Origin: Adiantum capillus-veneris
Lineage: Eukaryota; Streptophyta; Polypodiopsida; Polypodiales; Pteridaceae
DNA: 64,000 bases
Assembly: GCA_014529385.2 (NCBI GenBank)
Contig: CM043959.1
Coordinates: forward strand, 47,529,928 to 47,593,927
Direction of reading: 5' to 3'
Part shown: piece after piece, positions 1 to 13,079 of the stretch
Numbering within the stretch: position 1 is the stretch's first letter
Layout of the letters: each line of letters opens with the position of its first letter
Program-made: the position numbers and the translations under genes
Notes under the pieces: model-generated
Databases searched by the model: none
Seen by the model: the letters and a program-made list of their open reading frames with translations, nothing else
What the model was told of the DNA's origin: nothing

Positions 1-169
1 TGTGGGCACTTAAAGATTGTCGGGTTGCGGGCAACACGTCGGGTTGCAATAACGGTGTAGCTATAAAAAGGCAGAGGTCAGTTAAGGTTTTTTTCCAAGT
101 GCAACAAGTGCAAAGCGAAACGAAGTGCAAAGCACAGGTGCTCCAGTTGCTGCAAAGGTCTGTGTGTTG

Positions 170-171
<2 letters not shown>

Positions 172-214
<43 letters not shown>

Positions 215-362
215 CTGTCTGAGCTTGGTAACTAACTCTGCGTTTGCAACTTTTTTTCCAGGCCGGGCAAGCTTTTCTTGAAGATTCGTGCAGTAAGCGC
301 TCTCTCTCTCTCTCTCTCCCTCTCTCTCTCTCTCATACATACACACACACACACACACACAC
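172..362. repeat. (GA)n, (CT)n and (AC)n microsatellites
   Basis: Three simple tracts are directly visible: (GA)n at about 172-212, (CT)n at about 300-335 and (AC)n at about 339-362. Short open frames across them are low-complexity artefacts. Confidence 0.95.
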
Positions 363-1035
363 CTGCCCTCCTACCCTCTGGAGGAGGAGGTCACGTCAGC
401 GTGGGGTCCTCCCAGTGGCGTGAGGACGATCGCGCCAGGTGTGGAGCCCACGGAAGAGCTGGCTGCCCTCCTACCCTGATCTGCAACTATAGCCTCTGGA
501 GGAGGAGGTCACGTCAGTGTGAACCCTTCAACCGGGACAGCAGCAGAGAGGGTGATGGACCCTTCAACCGGGAGGCGGCGCTGTTGCCCAACAGATAGAA
601 GGTGGGTGCAGTGCGAGAGCATGAGGGTGGGACACAGCGACATAGCTGTCGCCCAGCAGATAGAAGGTGGGTGCAGTGCGGCAAGAGTATGAGGGTGGCC
701 GGACAGAGCGACATACAGGTGCAGCAGCGCCAAGAAGATATGCTCAGGGAATTGACGCGCAGGGAATTCACGCGCTCTGTGATAGAATGATAGCATGAGG
801 GTGGCGCTCGAAAAAAACTTTTTTTGAAAAACTTGGAAGGGAATTCACGCGCAGGAAATTCTCTCTATAGCGTGGGTGCAGTGCCTTCCCTGCGATCAAT
901 GCTACGACCAGGTATTCGAGGCCAAGGCGGTCCTGCATGGGACATGAGGGTGGCGCACAGCCGTTATGCGATAGCATGAGGGTGCCGCATCTCTTTATAG
1001 CTCGCTCGAAAAAACTTTTTTTGAAAAACTTGGCA
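362..1035. repeat. Complex local direct repeats
   Basis: Several motifs recur. A block starting ctgccctcctaccct and containing ggaggaggaggtcacgtcag occurs at about 362-405 and 463-520. A unit around agatagaaggtgggtgcag occurs near 593 and 656. gatagcatgagggtg occurs near 791 and 970. The block ctcgaaaaaa..ctttttttgaaaaacttgg occurs at 807-836 and 1005-1033. No convincing ORF lies here. The pattern looks like a decayed minisatellite or the subterminal repeats of an unknown element. Confidence 0.75.
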
Positions 1036-1082
1036 AGCCTACATATGCGAAACTAATTTTCTCACATTTTTGTAGGTTTTCT

Positions 1083-1147
1083 CACCTTTAAATATAAATT
1101 TAGAGGTAATTTGTAGGTGGGATTACACTAAACCTAGGTTTTTTTCG
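1083..1147 (-). repeat. Dispersed repeat A, minus-strand copy
   Basis: Read on the minus strand this contains aacctaggttta followed by taatcccacctacaaatt and tacctctaaa. Similar plus-strand copies are at about 33080-33130, 33346-33410 and 33727-33780. It is a short interspersed repeat family of unknown type. Confidence 0.65.
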
Positions 1148-1164
1148 AGCACTGCAAGACCCTC

Positions 1165-1266
<102 letters not shown>

Positions 1267-1559
1267 AGAGAAGAGTTGCCAATCTATATGCTTACAATTT
1301 TGGCCAAGGTAAGTATTATTGACCCACAGCAAGTGAGGCAGTGACACGTGGTATGATTGACCTCTACCGACAGCAACACTATAAAGGGGGAGAGAAAAAG
1401 AGAGAGAGGGGCACTCTCAATATTTTAAGAGGTGCAACCCTCAATGCCATCTGCAAATCAATCCTTGCGAGCAGCACCGACCCTCTTCCTCTATTTTTCT
1501 TTATCCAACACTGCCTTTTTTTTTCTCTCGAGTGCTGCCAGCCTTGACCTTTCAGGCTG

Positions 1560-1938
<379 letters not shown>

Positions 1939-2116
1939 ATTAGTCGTGTACTTTGAAGGATTTAACTAATAGATGACCATTTTAGTGTAAACATTGTAAA
2001 AAAAAAGAAATTAATAAAAATTAAACTCGATGCAAAAATAAAGAAAGAATGGGATAAATAGACAGAAATGATAGTGTAGTAAAAAAAAGGTAGTAAAAAT
2101 TTAAAAAAAAAAGTCT

Positions 2117-2821
2117 ATGATAGATATAAATGTTCCTTTTTCAAATAACTCATGTTCGTATGTCCATGCAGTGATGGATAGCCCTTCCAGTGGTTCTCCA
2201 ATTGCTGATATAAATGTTCCTTTTTCAAATAACTCATGTTCATATGTCCATGCAGTGATGGATAGCCCTTCCAGTGGTTCTCCAATTGCTGCTATAGGAG
2301 GACATGGTGTTGATGAGGTTATCATGCCTACACCTCCAGATCGTAATAGCCTACGAGCAACAAAGCAACTTGCTAGATCAAGAGGTTATGGGGATGATGA
2401 AGGTTCTTCAAAGAGTTTACACATTATTCAAGGATTTTGTGAACGTAATGAAGCTAACCAACACGAGTCCAATGAATATTTATGTAAAATTTGGAAAGAG
2501 GTTCAAGCACCTACAAGTGAAAGTGACCAAGAGACTTTTCGAAAAGAGTTCTTCTCAACAATGAGACGTTTGGAGCTCAATCAACATGAGCTCTATAGGT
2601 TTACTGAAACCTTTCAGTATGAGGTCATGCAGAAACTCTCTTTACTCTTTAAAGAGCACAAGGAGCAAGTTGAAGCTTTGAAAGAGCAAGTAACCAAACT
2701 AGGGAATGAAGTTCAATCCTTAAAAGTATCTATTAGTCGTTTGAATGCAATTGACAAAAGGATTGGTCGTATAGTTATGCCAAGTGGTCCAGGTGCACCA
2801 AGTAATGCACCCAATATGTAA
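2117..2821 (+). CDS. Unknown protein with coiled coil, Helitron-associated
   Basis: A 234-residue ORF starting at ATG 2117 and lying 170 bp upstream of the Helitron Rep ORF on the same strand. No known domain is recognised. Residues about 3-58 are two copies of a 28-residue unit (DINVPFSNNSCSYVHAVMD...), encoded by an exact 84-bp tandem duplication. The central part is rich in charged residues (HESNEYLCKIWKEV). The stretch at about 175-215 (LFKEHKEQVEALKEQVTKL) has heptad-like hydrophobic spacing, suggesting a coiled coil and oligomerisation. It is intact although the neighbouring Rep ORF is broken. It may be a Helitron accessory gene or a captured host fragment. The true start could lie upstream, because the N-terminus is formed by the duplicated unit. 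Confidence 0.5.
   Translation: MIDINVPFSNNSCSYVHAVMDSPSSGSPIADINVPFSNNSCSYVHAVMDSPSSGSPIAAIGGHGVDEVIMPTPPDRNSLRATKQLARSRGYGDDEGSSKSLHIIQGFCERNEANQHESNEYLCKIWKEVQAPTSESDQETFRKEFFSTMRRLELNQHELYRFTETFQYEVMQKLSLLFKEHKEQVEALKEQVTKLGNEVQSLKVSISRLNAIDKRIGRIVMPSGPGAPSNAPNM
2123..2290 (+). repeat. 84-bp in-frame tandem duplication
   Basis: 2123-2206 and 2207-2290 are identical except for one base (tgttcg versus tgttca). The length is divisible by three, so the reading frame is kept. Confidence 0.95.
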
Positions 2822-2990
2822 GCTCTTATTGAATGATGTGCTATAATACTTATGATGTTTTGATGTTAAGAACAATTGATTTTCTTAAGAATGTTTTTGA
2901 TGATGATGATGTATGCTATTCAATTATAATGTAATGTGATCTAATATTTAAATGTGAGAATAATTCAATCTCTATTTGAAACAGAAATAG

Positions 2991-5900
2991 ATGGTGTCTT
3001 CTCGACCACGTTTTTTGACTCCTAGACAATCAAGACGTAGCAGATTGTGTGATGCTACTCGAAAAGCAAGACGGGAAGTTGCACAGTCTAGGGCTCGAAG
3101 ATCTCTGCATGCGGTTGATTTTTCAAATGAACCCTCTTCATCAATGGTCTATATCAATGCCCCCTCTTCATCAAGAATTGATATTTCGAATGACCCCTAT
3201 TCATCAAGGGTTTCTATCAATGAGCAAGGTCCAACTGCTGCTAACTTTGAAAATAATCTCTACAATACTAAAACTCATAGACCCTTGCAAGATGTCCACA
3301 CAAATCCTCACAATGCTCTTAGAGAGGGTGACTTCTCCAAAGTTGAAAAATATAGCCTTTCATTTCGTACAGTGTATCCAGATTCCTTGGTCTTAAAGCA
3401 TAGCTCCATGCTTTCTCTTTACCATGGTAAATGCGTACTACACAGCTTGGGCATCTTGGAATTTAGATGTTCTATCTGTGGTGCTTTTTCTTGGAAGGTA
3501 GAAGGGAGGTCAATACAAACATTTGTGGAAAAGTATTGTTGCTCATCGGGTAAAGTTTCTTTGCTTAATTTAAGTGATCCACCAATGGAGCTTAAAGAGT
3601 TGATGCAGGGGACTACTCCTAGAAGCAAAAGATTTCTCAGAAACATAAGGGCATATAATAATGCATTAGCTTTTGCATCATTGGGGGCCCATGTAGATGA
3701 GCAATTTTCTAGAGGGATAGGTATATAAACTTTTAAAGTTCATGGATCTGTGTACCATAATATTGGGCCTATGACTCCAGAGGAAACAATAGATCGAATC
3801 CCTCGCTTTTCACAATTGTACTTTTTTGACACAGAGAATGAGTTGAATAATCAATTACACCATGTACCAAATGTGGATAGAGATGTTTTGCAAAGTTTGA
3901 AAACGATGATGTATCGTGAGAACCCATATGCAAATGCCTTTCGTCATGCCGCTACAATGATGCAAGATTCTATAATACCTGAGGTCCAGATGGTAATTAC
4001 TGAAGCACGTTCAAATGGTTGGCAGTACCTAGCACCCCGTGGTTCAGAAGTTGCAGCAATCATACCTGGACATGGAGATGAAAGAAATGTGGGGCATCGT
4101 GATATTTTATTGCAATATCGAAGAGGAGGACTTAAAAGAATTTCTTCCTTGCATCACTCATACATGCCTTTACTATATGTTTTGTTGTTTCCAAGAGGAG
4201 AAGATGGCTGGCACCCGATGGCTGGCACCCGTACATACCTCTTCTCAATATCAATAATGATGCTAACCCCGATGATGATGCTGGTGAGAATACTGAAAGG
4301 AGAACACGCTTTATGACTCAAAAGCAGTATTATACCTTTAGGATACAAGTAAGGACACCACATAGTGTCTTTTACAAGGGGGTAGGTTACTGTAGCAATA
4401 CATTGTTGATTCTTACAGCACAATGGAGGAGTCTAGGCTACTATGGTTGAGAAACCATCATAAGGAACTTCGTGTTGAAGCTTATCAAGGCCTTGCAGAC
4501 ATGGTGGCAGCCAGGGATGTGGTGGAAGGAGTGAGAGGTATTAATGATGGATAAAGGATTGTTTTGCCTTCGTCTTTTGTGGGTGGACCACGACATATGT
4601 ATCAGCTCTATCAAGATGCCATGGCAATTGTGCGCAAGCGTGGGAAGCCAGACCTATTTATAACTTTCACATGCAATCAACGTTGGAAAGAGATTGATGA
4701 TGCCTTATTGCCATGGCAAAGTGCTTCTGATCATCCTAATTTGACATCACGAGTCTTTTATCATAAGTTTAAAGACTTAATGCATTTGCTTATACAGGGT
4801 TCTATTTTTGGAGATGTCATTGGCCATGTTAGTGTGATAGAATTCCAAAAAAGAGGACTTCCTCATGCTCATATTTTGTTGATACTTGCATCTCAATACA
4901 ATCCCATTGATGTTTCACACTATGATAAAATGGTTTGTGCTGAGCTACTAGACAAAGACAGGTTCCCTGATTTGCACGATGTTATAACACATTGTAACAT
5001 TCACGGTCCATGTGGTGTCTTGAATCAAAATGCACCATGCATGGTAGAAGGGAGTTGCAGATTTAAATATCCACGCAAGTTTTGTGCAAAAACTTGCATT
5101 GATGGCGCTAGATATCCAACATACATGAGACGAGATGATGGAAATTATGTGTTATCAAAAAAATGAAGCTGGATAATCGATGGGTTGTGCCATATAATCC
5201 ACTTCTCTCATTGAGATATAAAGCTCACATCAATGTCAAGATATGCTCGACTATCACAGCTATAAAATATCTTTACAAATATGTGTATAAGGGCCATGAT
5301 AGAGCCACAGTCTTGCTGCAAGATGGTGAAGGTGTTCTTGATGAAATTAAGAGCTATCTAGAGGCACGTTATGTATCAGCATCGGAGGCAATTTGGAGGA
5401 TATTTGGATTTGACCTACATGATGAGAAGCCCGATACAATGCGATTACAAATTCATCTTCCTTTACAGAATATGGTAGCTTTTGAAGATGCTGCAGATTT
5501 GGCGGGAGTAGTCACTAATGATGCAAGTAGAAAGACAACACTGACAGAGTGGTTTGTGGCAAATCAAAGGTATCCGGAAGCAAATGATTTGCTCTACACA
5601 GACTTTCCTACTCAATGGGTTTGGAGTGCACGCAGAAAAGTATGGATTCACAGACAAAAGGGCAACACCATCGGACGAATGTACAACATTGTTCCCACAG
5701 TTGGGGAGGTTTATTACCTTCGAATGTTGCTTAACGAGTGCAAGGGTTCACGGAACTTTGAGGACCTTCAAACTTTTAGTGGGCACACTTACCCTACCTT
5801 TAAGGAAGCTTGCAATGCTAGGGGCCTACTACAAAATGATGTTGAATGGTCAATGTGTCTACAGGAGGCATCCTTGCAACGATCGGGACCACAATTGCGA

Positions 5901-7658
5901 CAATTATTTGTGATCATTTTGGTGTTTTGTGAGCCTTTGTCTCCAGGTACTCTATGGAATAATTTCTCCAAAGATCTTTCTGAGGACTTTTTTTATGCTT
6001 TGCGCACACATACACTTGATGAGCATGTTCGTCATGAAATAGCAAACAACCAAGCATTATCTACCCTAAATTATATGCTTCAACAATATGGAAAACGACT
6101 TGCTGACTATTCTGGAATGCCTAGCATAGATCAAGCACGTTTATTCCAGCGTAGTGGTGGATTGCTAAGTGAGGAGACAATATTCAATGCACATGAACAA
6201 AATGATTTGGCAGATAGAATGGAGAGTTCTTTGAATCCAGGGCAACACATTGCATATAATGAAGTCTTGGAGGCAGTTGAAAAGGCAGAAGGAAGTATTT
6301 ATTTTCTAGATGGACCGGGTGGAACTGGAAAAACATATCTTTATAATGCCTTGCTCTCTCGCATTCGTGGTCAACAAAAAGTTGCTTTGGCATGTGCATC
6401 ATCCGGCATTACAGCTTTACTTCTTAGCAATGGAAGGACCGCTCACTCAAGGTTTAAAATACCATTAGAGTTGCATTCGGAATCAACATGTAGTATCAAA
6501 GTGAACAGTCAGCTTGCTGAACTTTTGAAGAGAGCTGCCTTGATCATATGGAATGAAGCTCCCATGACCCATCGATATGCTTATGAGGCACTAGATCGAA
6601 CGTTAAGGGACGTGATGCAAAATGATGTATTGTTTGGAGGAAAAGTGCTTTTGTTTGGGGGTGATTTTAGACAAATCTTGCCTGTTGTCCGCAAAGGAAG
6701 TCGTGCAGATATTGTGAATGCATCTTTGTGTCACTCACACATATGGAAATATATAAAGGTTTTGCGGTTAACAGACAATATGTGTGTGTTTCAAGGCTCA
6801 AATAATGCACTTGCAAGAGCATTTGCAGATTGGATACTTTGCATTGGTGATGGTCATGGAGATTTGAATGACCGTGTCCCATTGCCAAATAACATGCTTC
6901 TTCCAAGAAATAGTCTTGAAGGGCTCATTGATTGTATATATGGAGATATGCAACACATTCAAGATTACAAGAGGTTTTTTAAGGATAGAGGTATCCTTGC
7001 TCCTCGCAATAAGGAGGTTGATGCCATTAATGACTTGGCCATGGGTAAAATGAGAGGAATATTCAAGGAATATGTGAGTGCAGACTCAGTATGTTCATCT
7101 GATTGCAGCAGTATTCTTTATACAACTGAATTTTTGAATTCTCTTGAGCTTGGGTGAGGTTTTCCACCACACTCTTTGCAATTGAAAGAGAATGCCCCAA
7201 TTATACTTCTTCGCAACTTGGATCCTCGACAAGGTTTGTGCAATGGTACAAGGTTGATATGTAAGCAGTTTCACCACAAGATTATTGATGCAGAAGTAAT
7301 CATTGGGTCACATGCTGGAGAAAGGGTATTCATACCCAGAATAGACTTTTTTATAGGGGCTTCTCAGGGACTACCTTTTGAAATGAAGCGTAGACAGTTT
7401 CCTGTGAGGCTTGCATTTGGAATGACAATCAACAAGGCACAAGGTCAAACACTCGAAGTTTTGGGTTTGTATCTAGCTACACCAGTTTTCACTCATGGTC
7501 AGCTATATGTTGCAATGTCCCGTGTGAGATCTTCATCTGCCATCAAAATAGTTCTTGATGATACTCAAAGATTGAATATCAGTGAATCCGCAGAGCCACC
7601 AATGGTTTACACTCGAAACATTGTGTACAAAGAGGTTTTACAACTAACAAATATATAA
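2991..7658 (+). pseudogene. Helitron RepHel protein (Rep endonuclease plus PIF1-like helicase), broken
   Basis: This encodes the HUH endonuclease and helicase that nick, unwind and copy the Helitron. The N-terminal part (2991-4316) includes a Ser/Asn/Pro-rich repetitive segment and the Helitron-like N domain. The Rep core at 4564-5166 has the HUH motif in GLPHAHILLIL, and the two-tyrosine motif IKYLYKYVYKGHD follows at about 5250. The helicase domain has Walker A GPGGTGKT (about 6313-6336), a Walker-B-like WNEAPM in which N replaces the usual D, GGDFRQILPVV (about 6657), and the C-terminal motifs INKAQGQTLE and YVAMSRVRS. It is inactivated by in-frame stops near 3726, 4551 and 7155, by a frameshift between 4316 and about 4430, and by an A-run frameshift at about 5155-5163. 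Family assignment is secure. Confidence 0.93.
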
Positions 7659-7970
7659 GGTTTGATACACAACATTGGACCGTGGGTATTCCACCTGTAA
7701 GCTTGAGTATATTTTGGGTCTTTGTCATTCTATTTTTCGTTGTCTCTTCTTGAAGGACTATAATTGAAATAATTGAGGGAATTGGAAGAATTTATTGTGT
7801 TTTAATGATAGCTTTTGGGAATCTTCTCTTCTTTTTTGTTGCCTTGGTGGCTCCTTTGTTGTACCAAAATCTGATCACAAATAATCGTCTCAAACACACA
7901 CATTTGATTCAAACCAAATCATGTATGCTCTGGCCAGTGTGCCCTGTGACCATGATGACATTGAGCACTA

Positions 7971-8024
<54 letters not shown>

Positions 8025-8032
8025 AAGAGAGA
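7659..8032. other. Helitron 3' non-coding region
   Basis: This contains no ORF of note. It ends in a (CA)n then (GA)n tract (about 7970-8030) directly upstream of the terminal hairpin. Confidence 0.6.
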
Positions 8033-9456
<1,424 letters not shown>

Positions 9457-9459
<3 letters not shown>

Positions 9460-9782
9460 ATTTTAGATTGGCACCCTTGCCTGCCAAAATTTAAGGAATT
9501 TATAGATTTTTAAGCATGGCCCACATGTTAACTCTTAAAAATGAAAAGAGCAAAATATCCAAGGATTGGTAAAAAGTCCATCAACTTGAAAATCTCTCTA
9601 CCTATTTGGGGTGTTCTATCTCGTTGATTTTAGATTGGCACCCTTGTTTGCCAAAATTTAAGAAATTTATAGATTTTTAAGCATGGTCCACATGTTAACT
9701 CTTAAAAATGAAAAGAACAAAATATCCAAGAATTGGTAAAAGGTCCATCTATTGAAAAATCTCTCTACCCATTTGGGGTGTT
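9457..9782 (+). repeat. 159-bp direct duplication
   Basis: 9457-9615 and 9624-9782 align along their whole length with about ten differences. Both begin ttgattttagattggcaccc and end atttggggtgtt. They are separated by 8 bp. Non-coding. Confidence 0.92.
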
Positions 9783-9976
9783 AATGTGAGGGTTGGTTTT
9801 TGTTGGGCATTTAATCCATTTTCTACGGATAAAAAACTTTAGCTATCCTTTAAAAAATACACTAATTGCCAAAAATAATATCTTAAAAATTTGAAAAGTG
9901 CATAAGTTCAACGGTAAAATCTTTCTTTCTCTCTCCCCCCATAAATGTACATGTGTATGCACACATGCAATGTGAT

Positions 9977-9978
<2 letters not shown>

Positions 9979-10024
<46 letters not shown>
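9979..10024. repeat. (CT)n microsatellite
   Basis: About 46 bp of CT repeat. Confidence 0.95.
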
Positions 10025-10026
<2 letters not shown>

Positions 10027-10520
10027 GGTCAATAATGTGGATAACTATCCCAGCATTTGCATGTCATGTATGTCCTCAATGTGAGACAACCCCAAGTCAA
10101 TGTTATACGAGCTTTTTTCTTTTTCTCAAGCTCTTTAAAGAAATACATACTTCCAAAATTTTCTAAAACATATCAATATTGATCTTGAAAAAAAACCCTT
10201 GAAAAGATAAAACCAAATATATCTTCAAAAATTACATTTCCATTAAACAAAAGAAATCATTAAAAAAAAATTTGTTATATCTTCAAAAAGTGAATTCGCA
10301 TGAAGTAACAAAACCTCCACTAAAGTTATCCCCTTTTTGTTATGTGCAATCAAACTTCAACATTTATTTTATGTGGAACAGAAAGTCTCTTGACTCTACA
10401 TTTGAAAAGGCTTGTCACTTCTTGCATTCTGAAAAGGCCTTCATTTCTTACAATCTTACCCTTTACTTTTGCATTTTGGATTAGATGTTTTGTAAGGTGT
10501 TTTTTGAAATAAACCAGGAG

Positions 10521-10582
10521 CGACACGTGGATGTCCTCTCCTTCCTTGAAAATTTTAAGCTGCATTATAAAGAGTATAGATA
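10521..10582 (+). repeat. Dispersed repeat C, copy 1
   Basis: cgacacgtggat...cctctcctt...cattataaagagtatagata is shared with 32972-33033. It is a short interspersed family; the second copy lies next to copies of dispersed repeat A. Confidence 0.65.
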
Positions 10583-10607
10583 GATAATAAATGTATTTCC
10601 TCACCCC

Positions 10608-10745
10608 AATAGATTGTACAATTGATAGATAAGTAGAAATGTCATTGATATGATGGAATAAGAAAATGTGGTTCTTAATAGATTGTACAATTGATAGATA
10701 AGTAGAAATGTCATTGATATGATGGAATAAGAAAATGTGGTTCTT
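10608..10745 (+). repeat. Perfect 69-bp tandem duplication
   Basis: 10608-10676 and 10677-10745 are identical, both starting aatagattgtacaattgata. The duplication is recent. The 69-bp length keeps a minus-strand open frame through both copies, but no protein is recognised. Confidence 0.95.
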
Positions 10746-12470
10746 GCGGGTTGGCTTCATTGCATTTGGAAATAACCAACATGCACATTTATTGTGTTTG
10801 AAAGTTTTTGGTCTAGAGAAGGCCATAGGGGAAGGTTGAGAAAATGTGCACCTTTAGAGTCGTTCATACATAGGTTGTCGATGATGATAAGTGTCTTTTT
10901 TAATTGAAAAGGAAGATTTTATAACTATTATCTTTCTTTTATAATGTAAATGAATATTTTTTCATCATCATAACTTGGTCCTTTCATTTAATGGTCGCTT
11001 GAATTTTTTTTAAAAAAAACTTTGTTTATTTAGTTTGTAAATGGGTCTCTTCATTTAAGGATCCAATGACTTTCTTTTCAAATTATTATTTTTTTTACAG
11101 AACTCACAATTTGTGAGTGTATATAATATTAAAACAAAAAGAGATACAAAGTAGTCATGCTCAACTCTAGCCATGTCACCAATACACCCATCATAAAACC
11201 AATCCAAACTAAATTTTCACAAAAAATTACTTACATCCATCATTCCTTTATAAATGTTTCTATAATCCAATGATCAATGTCATGTGATCATACTTTGATG
11301 TTATTTAAATATCGATATTAACTCTAAAATATTGAAATAGTTCACTACAACATTAATCTCAAAAAGCAACAATCTAAACTTCCACGTTCGACCAGATCTG
11401 GTCAACAAGTAACTTCTCTATGTTTACCACTGAAACAACTTGACATATTAGTCACCTTTTGTCATATATCTATTACTCCCTTTATAATATACTCTCTCTA
11501 CAACCTTTCAAAATATTTCTTGTGAAAAAAACATAAACTACAAACACAACCCTCAACTACTTTTGCATTACATTTCCTTACTAGGCCACCGTGATTCTTC
11601 ACCTTGTTTTTTCTTACCAAGGTGTATTAGGTTAAACTTGAGAGGAATGTACAATTATCTTAAAGCACATTAAGTGCCTTGAGGGGTCATAACACACGTT
11701 TTGGAGCTACACAACCCCTAATAGATGAGAATTACTTAATACTTACATTTTGTGATTGGTTGTCACTAGAACCAAGATTGGCTTGATTCCACTTCTCGGA
11801 ATTCTTGCCTTTTCCAATAGATATGATCATTAATCTGCTATCCTAAATAACCTCTTTGAAGCTAGTCATTGAGCGATTGTTTTCAAAGACACACAAGTTC
11901 GTAGACTTCCAAACTTGTTTAATAGTGGAAGCAGACAATTTGTGTGCAAATTAGTATAGCTTGGCTCGTCAGTGTGTGTGTGTGTGTGCGCACGCGTGCG
12001 TGTGTGCACACGTGTCTATGTGTGATCAAGGCCCTTGTTATCTGTGTCGGTCTCTCATCATGTGTGACAAGGAAGACCCACCTCATGCTCCTTGAACAAT
12101 TGCTATTCTATTCCCACTTGTAGGTGTGTGTAAAATTCTACATCATGCTGCTTGTCTACCATGTTTGGTTGCTCGTGAATTGAGGTAGCATGTATGTGTC
12201 GATTGGGTTCAAGAGAAGCATTTGGAGGGGAGAGGGGGCAACATGATTACTCATTAATATCACACGATCACGACTAATTGAAGATTGAAAATCCCTGTTG
12301 TAATTCGAAATGACTCTTATTTTGAAGATCACAATTTAAGGCCATGCAGTTTCAAATCCTAGCAAAACACCTAATACCTTGGGTAATTTTTTTGGCTTTA
12401 AATGAAAGCTCTCTCTCAAGAAATGGCTAAAACTTTGATGCTTTATAAGATGCCACTTCTGTAGAGAGAG
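10746..12470. other. AT-rich intergenic DNA, no gene seen
   Basis: No ORF with coding character, RNA gene or element was recognised. A mixed (GT)n/(CG) patch occurs at about 11971-12018. Confidence 0.6.
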
Positions 12471-12476
12471 CTGATA

Positions 12477-12589
12477 GTATCAAAATTTTGATACTTGTAG
12501 TATATATCTTTGAGGTCTCTTGGGGACCATTGTAGGAACAATCCCAAGAGACCTCAAAGATATACTACAAGTCTTGAACTCAAGACTTG
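12477..12589. repeat. Long hairpin with flanking palindromes
   Basis: Arms 12493-12524 and 12543-12572 (right arm cccaagagacctcaaagata...) are complementary apart from a 2-nt bulge, with an 18-nt loop. A perfect 18-bp palindrome (GTATCAAAATTTTGATAC) at 12477-12494 abuts the left arm, and a 9-bp stem with a 4-nt loop lies at 12568-12589. It could be a foldback transposon remnant or a small-RNA precursor. No coding role is evident. Confidence 0.8.
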
Positions 12590-12717
12590 ATACTCTAGAG
12601 GAAATCGGGATAACCAATCTGCGACACTTAGGTAACAACAAGAGAAGTGTTAAAGAAATAAGAACTCAAGACCTAAAATCTCCCAAACTTAACAGAGGAA
12701 GGAGATAGTGCGAGAGA

Positions 12718-12920
12718 GTTGGTTGTGGGGTGGGGGGGTGGGGGTGGGGCGGAGAGAGATAGTCTACCAACTTGAGAGAGGAAGGAGAAAGAGCGAGAGA
12801 AGAGGGGGATATGAAGCTATGCAAATCTCTCTATATACTAAACAACGGTGAGTTTAGCATTTATGGCTGGGAGCTCACTGTTCGTCAAGCTCCGCCCCCC
12901 CCCCCCCCCCCGCCCCCCCC
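12718..12920. repeat. G-runs and C-runs
   Basis: A G-rich stretch at about 12724-12753 holds at least four runs of three or more G, compatible with a G-quadruplex. An almost pure C-run lies at about 12894-12920. Confidence 0.7.
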
Positions 12921-13079
12921 AACCACCACAAAACAAACAATTGTCTTGACAAAAAATGGTTGTATTACTGTTGTTATGAAGGTTGATAGTATACATTTAA
13001 GGTGTAAAAGGGAGAACAACTATTTAAAGAATACATGGATCGAGAGCCTAGAGGTTAAGAAAAGAGGGAAGTGTCTAAA

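Noticed and set aside
10350-10826. 158-codon minus-strand frame
   Set aside because: It exists because a 69-bp perfect duplication keeps the frame open; no protein similarity is recognised.
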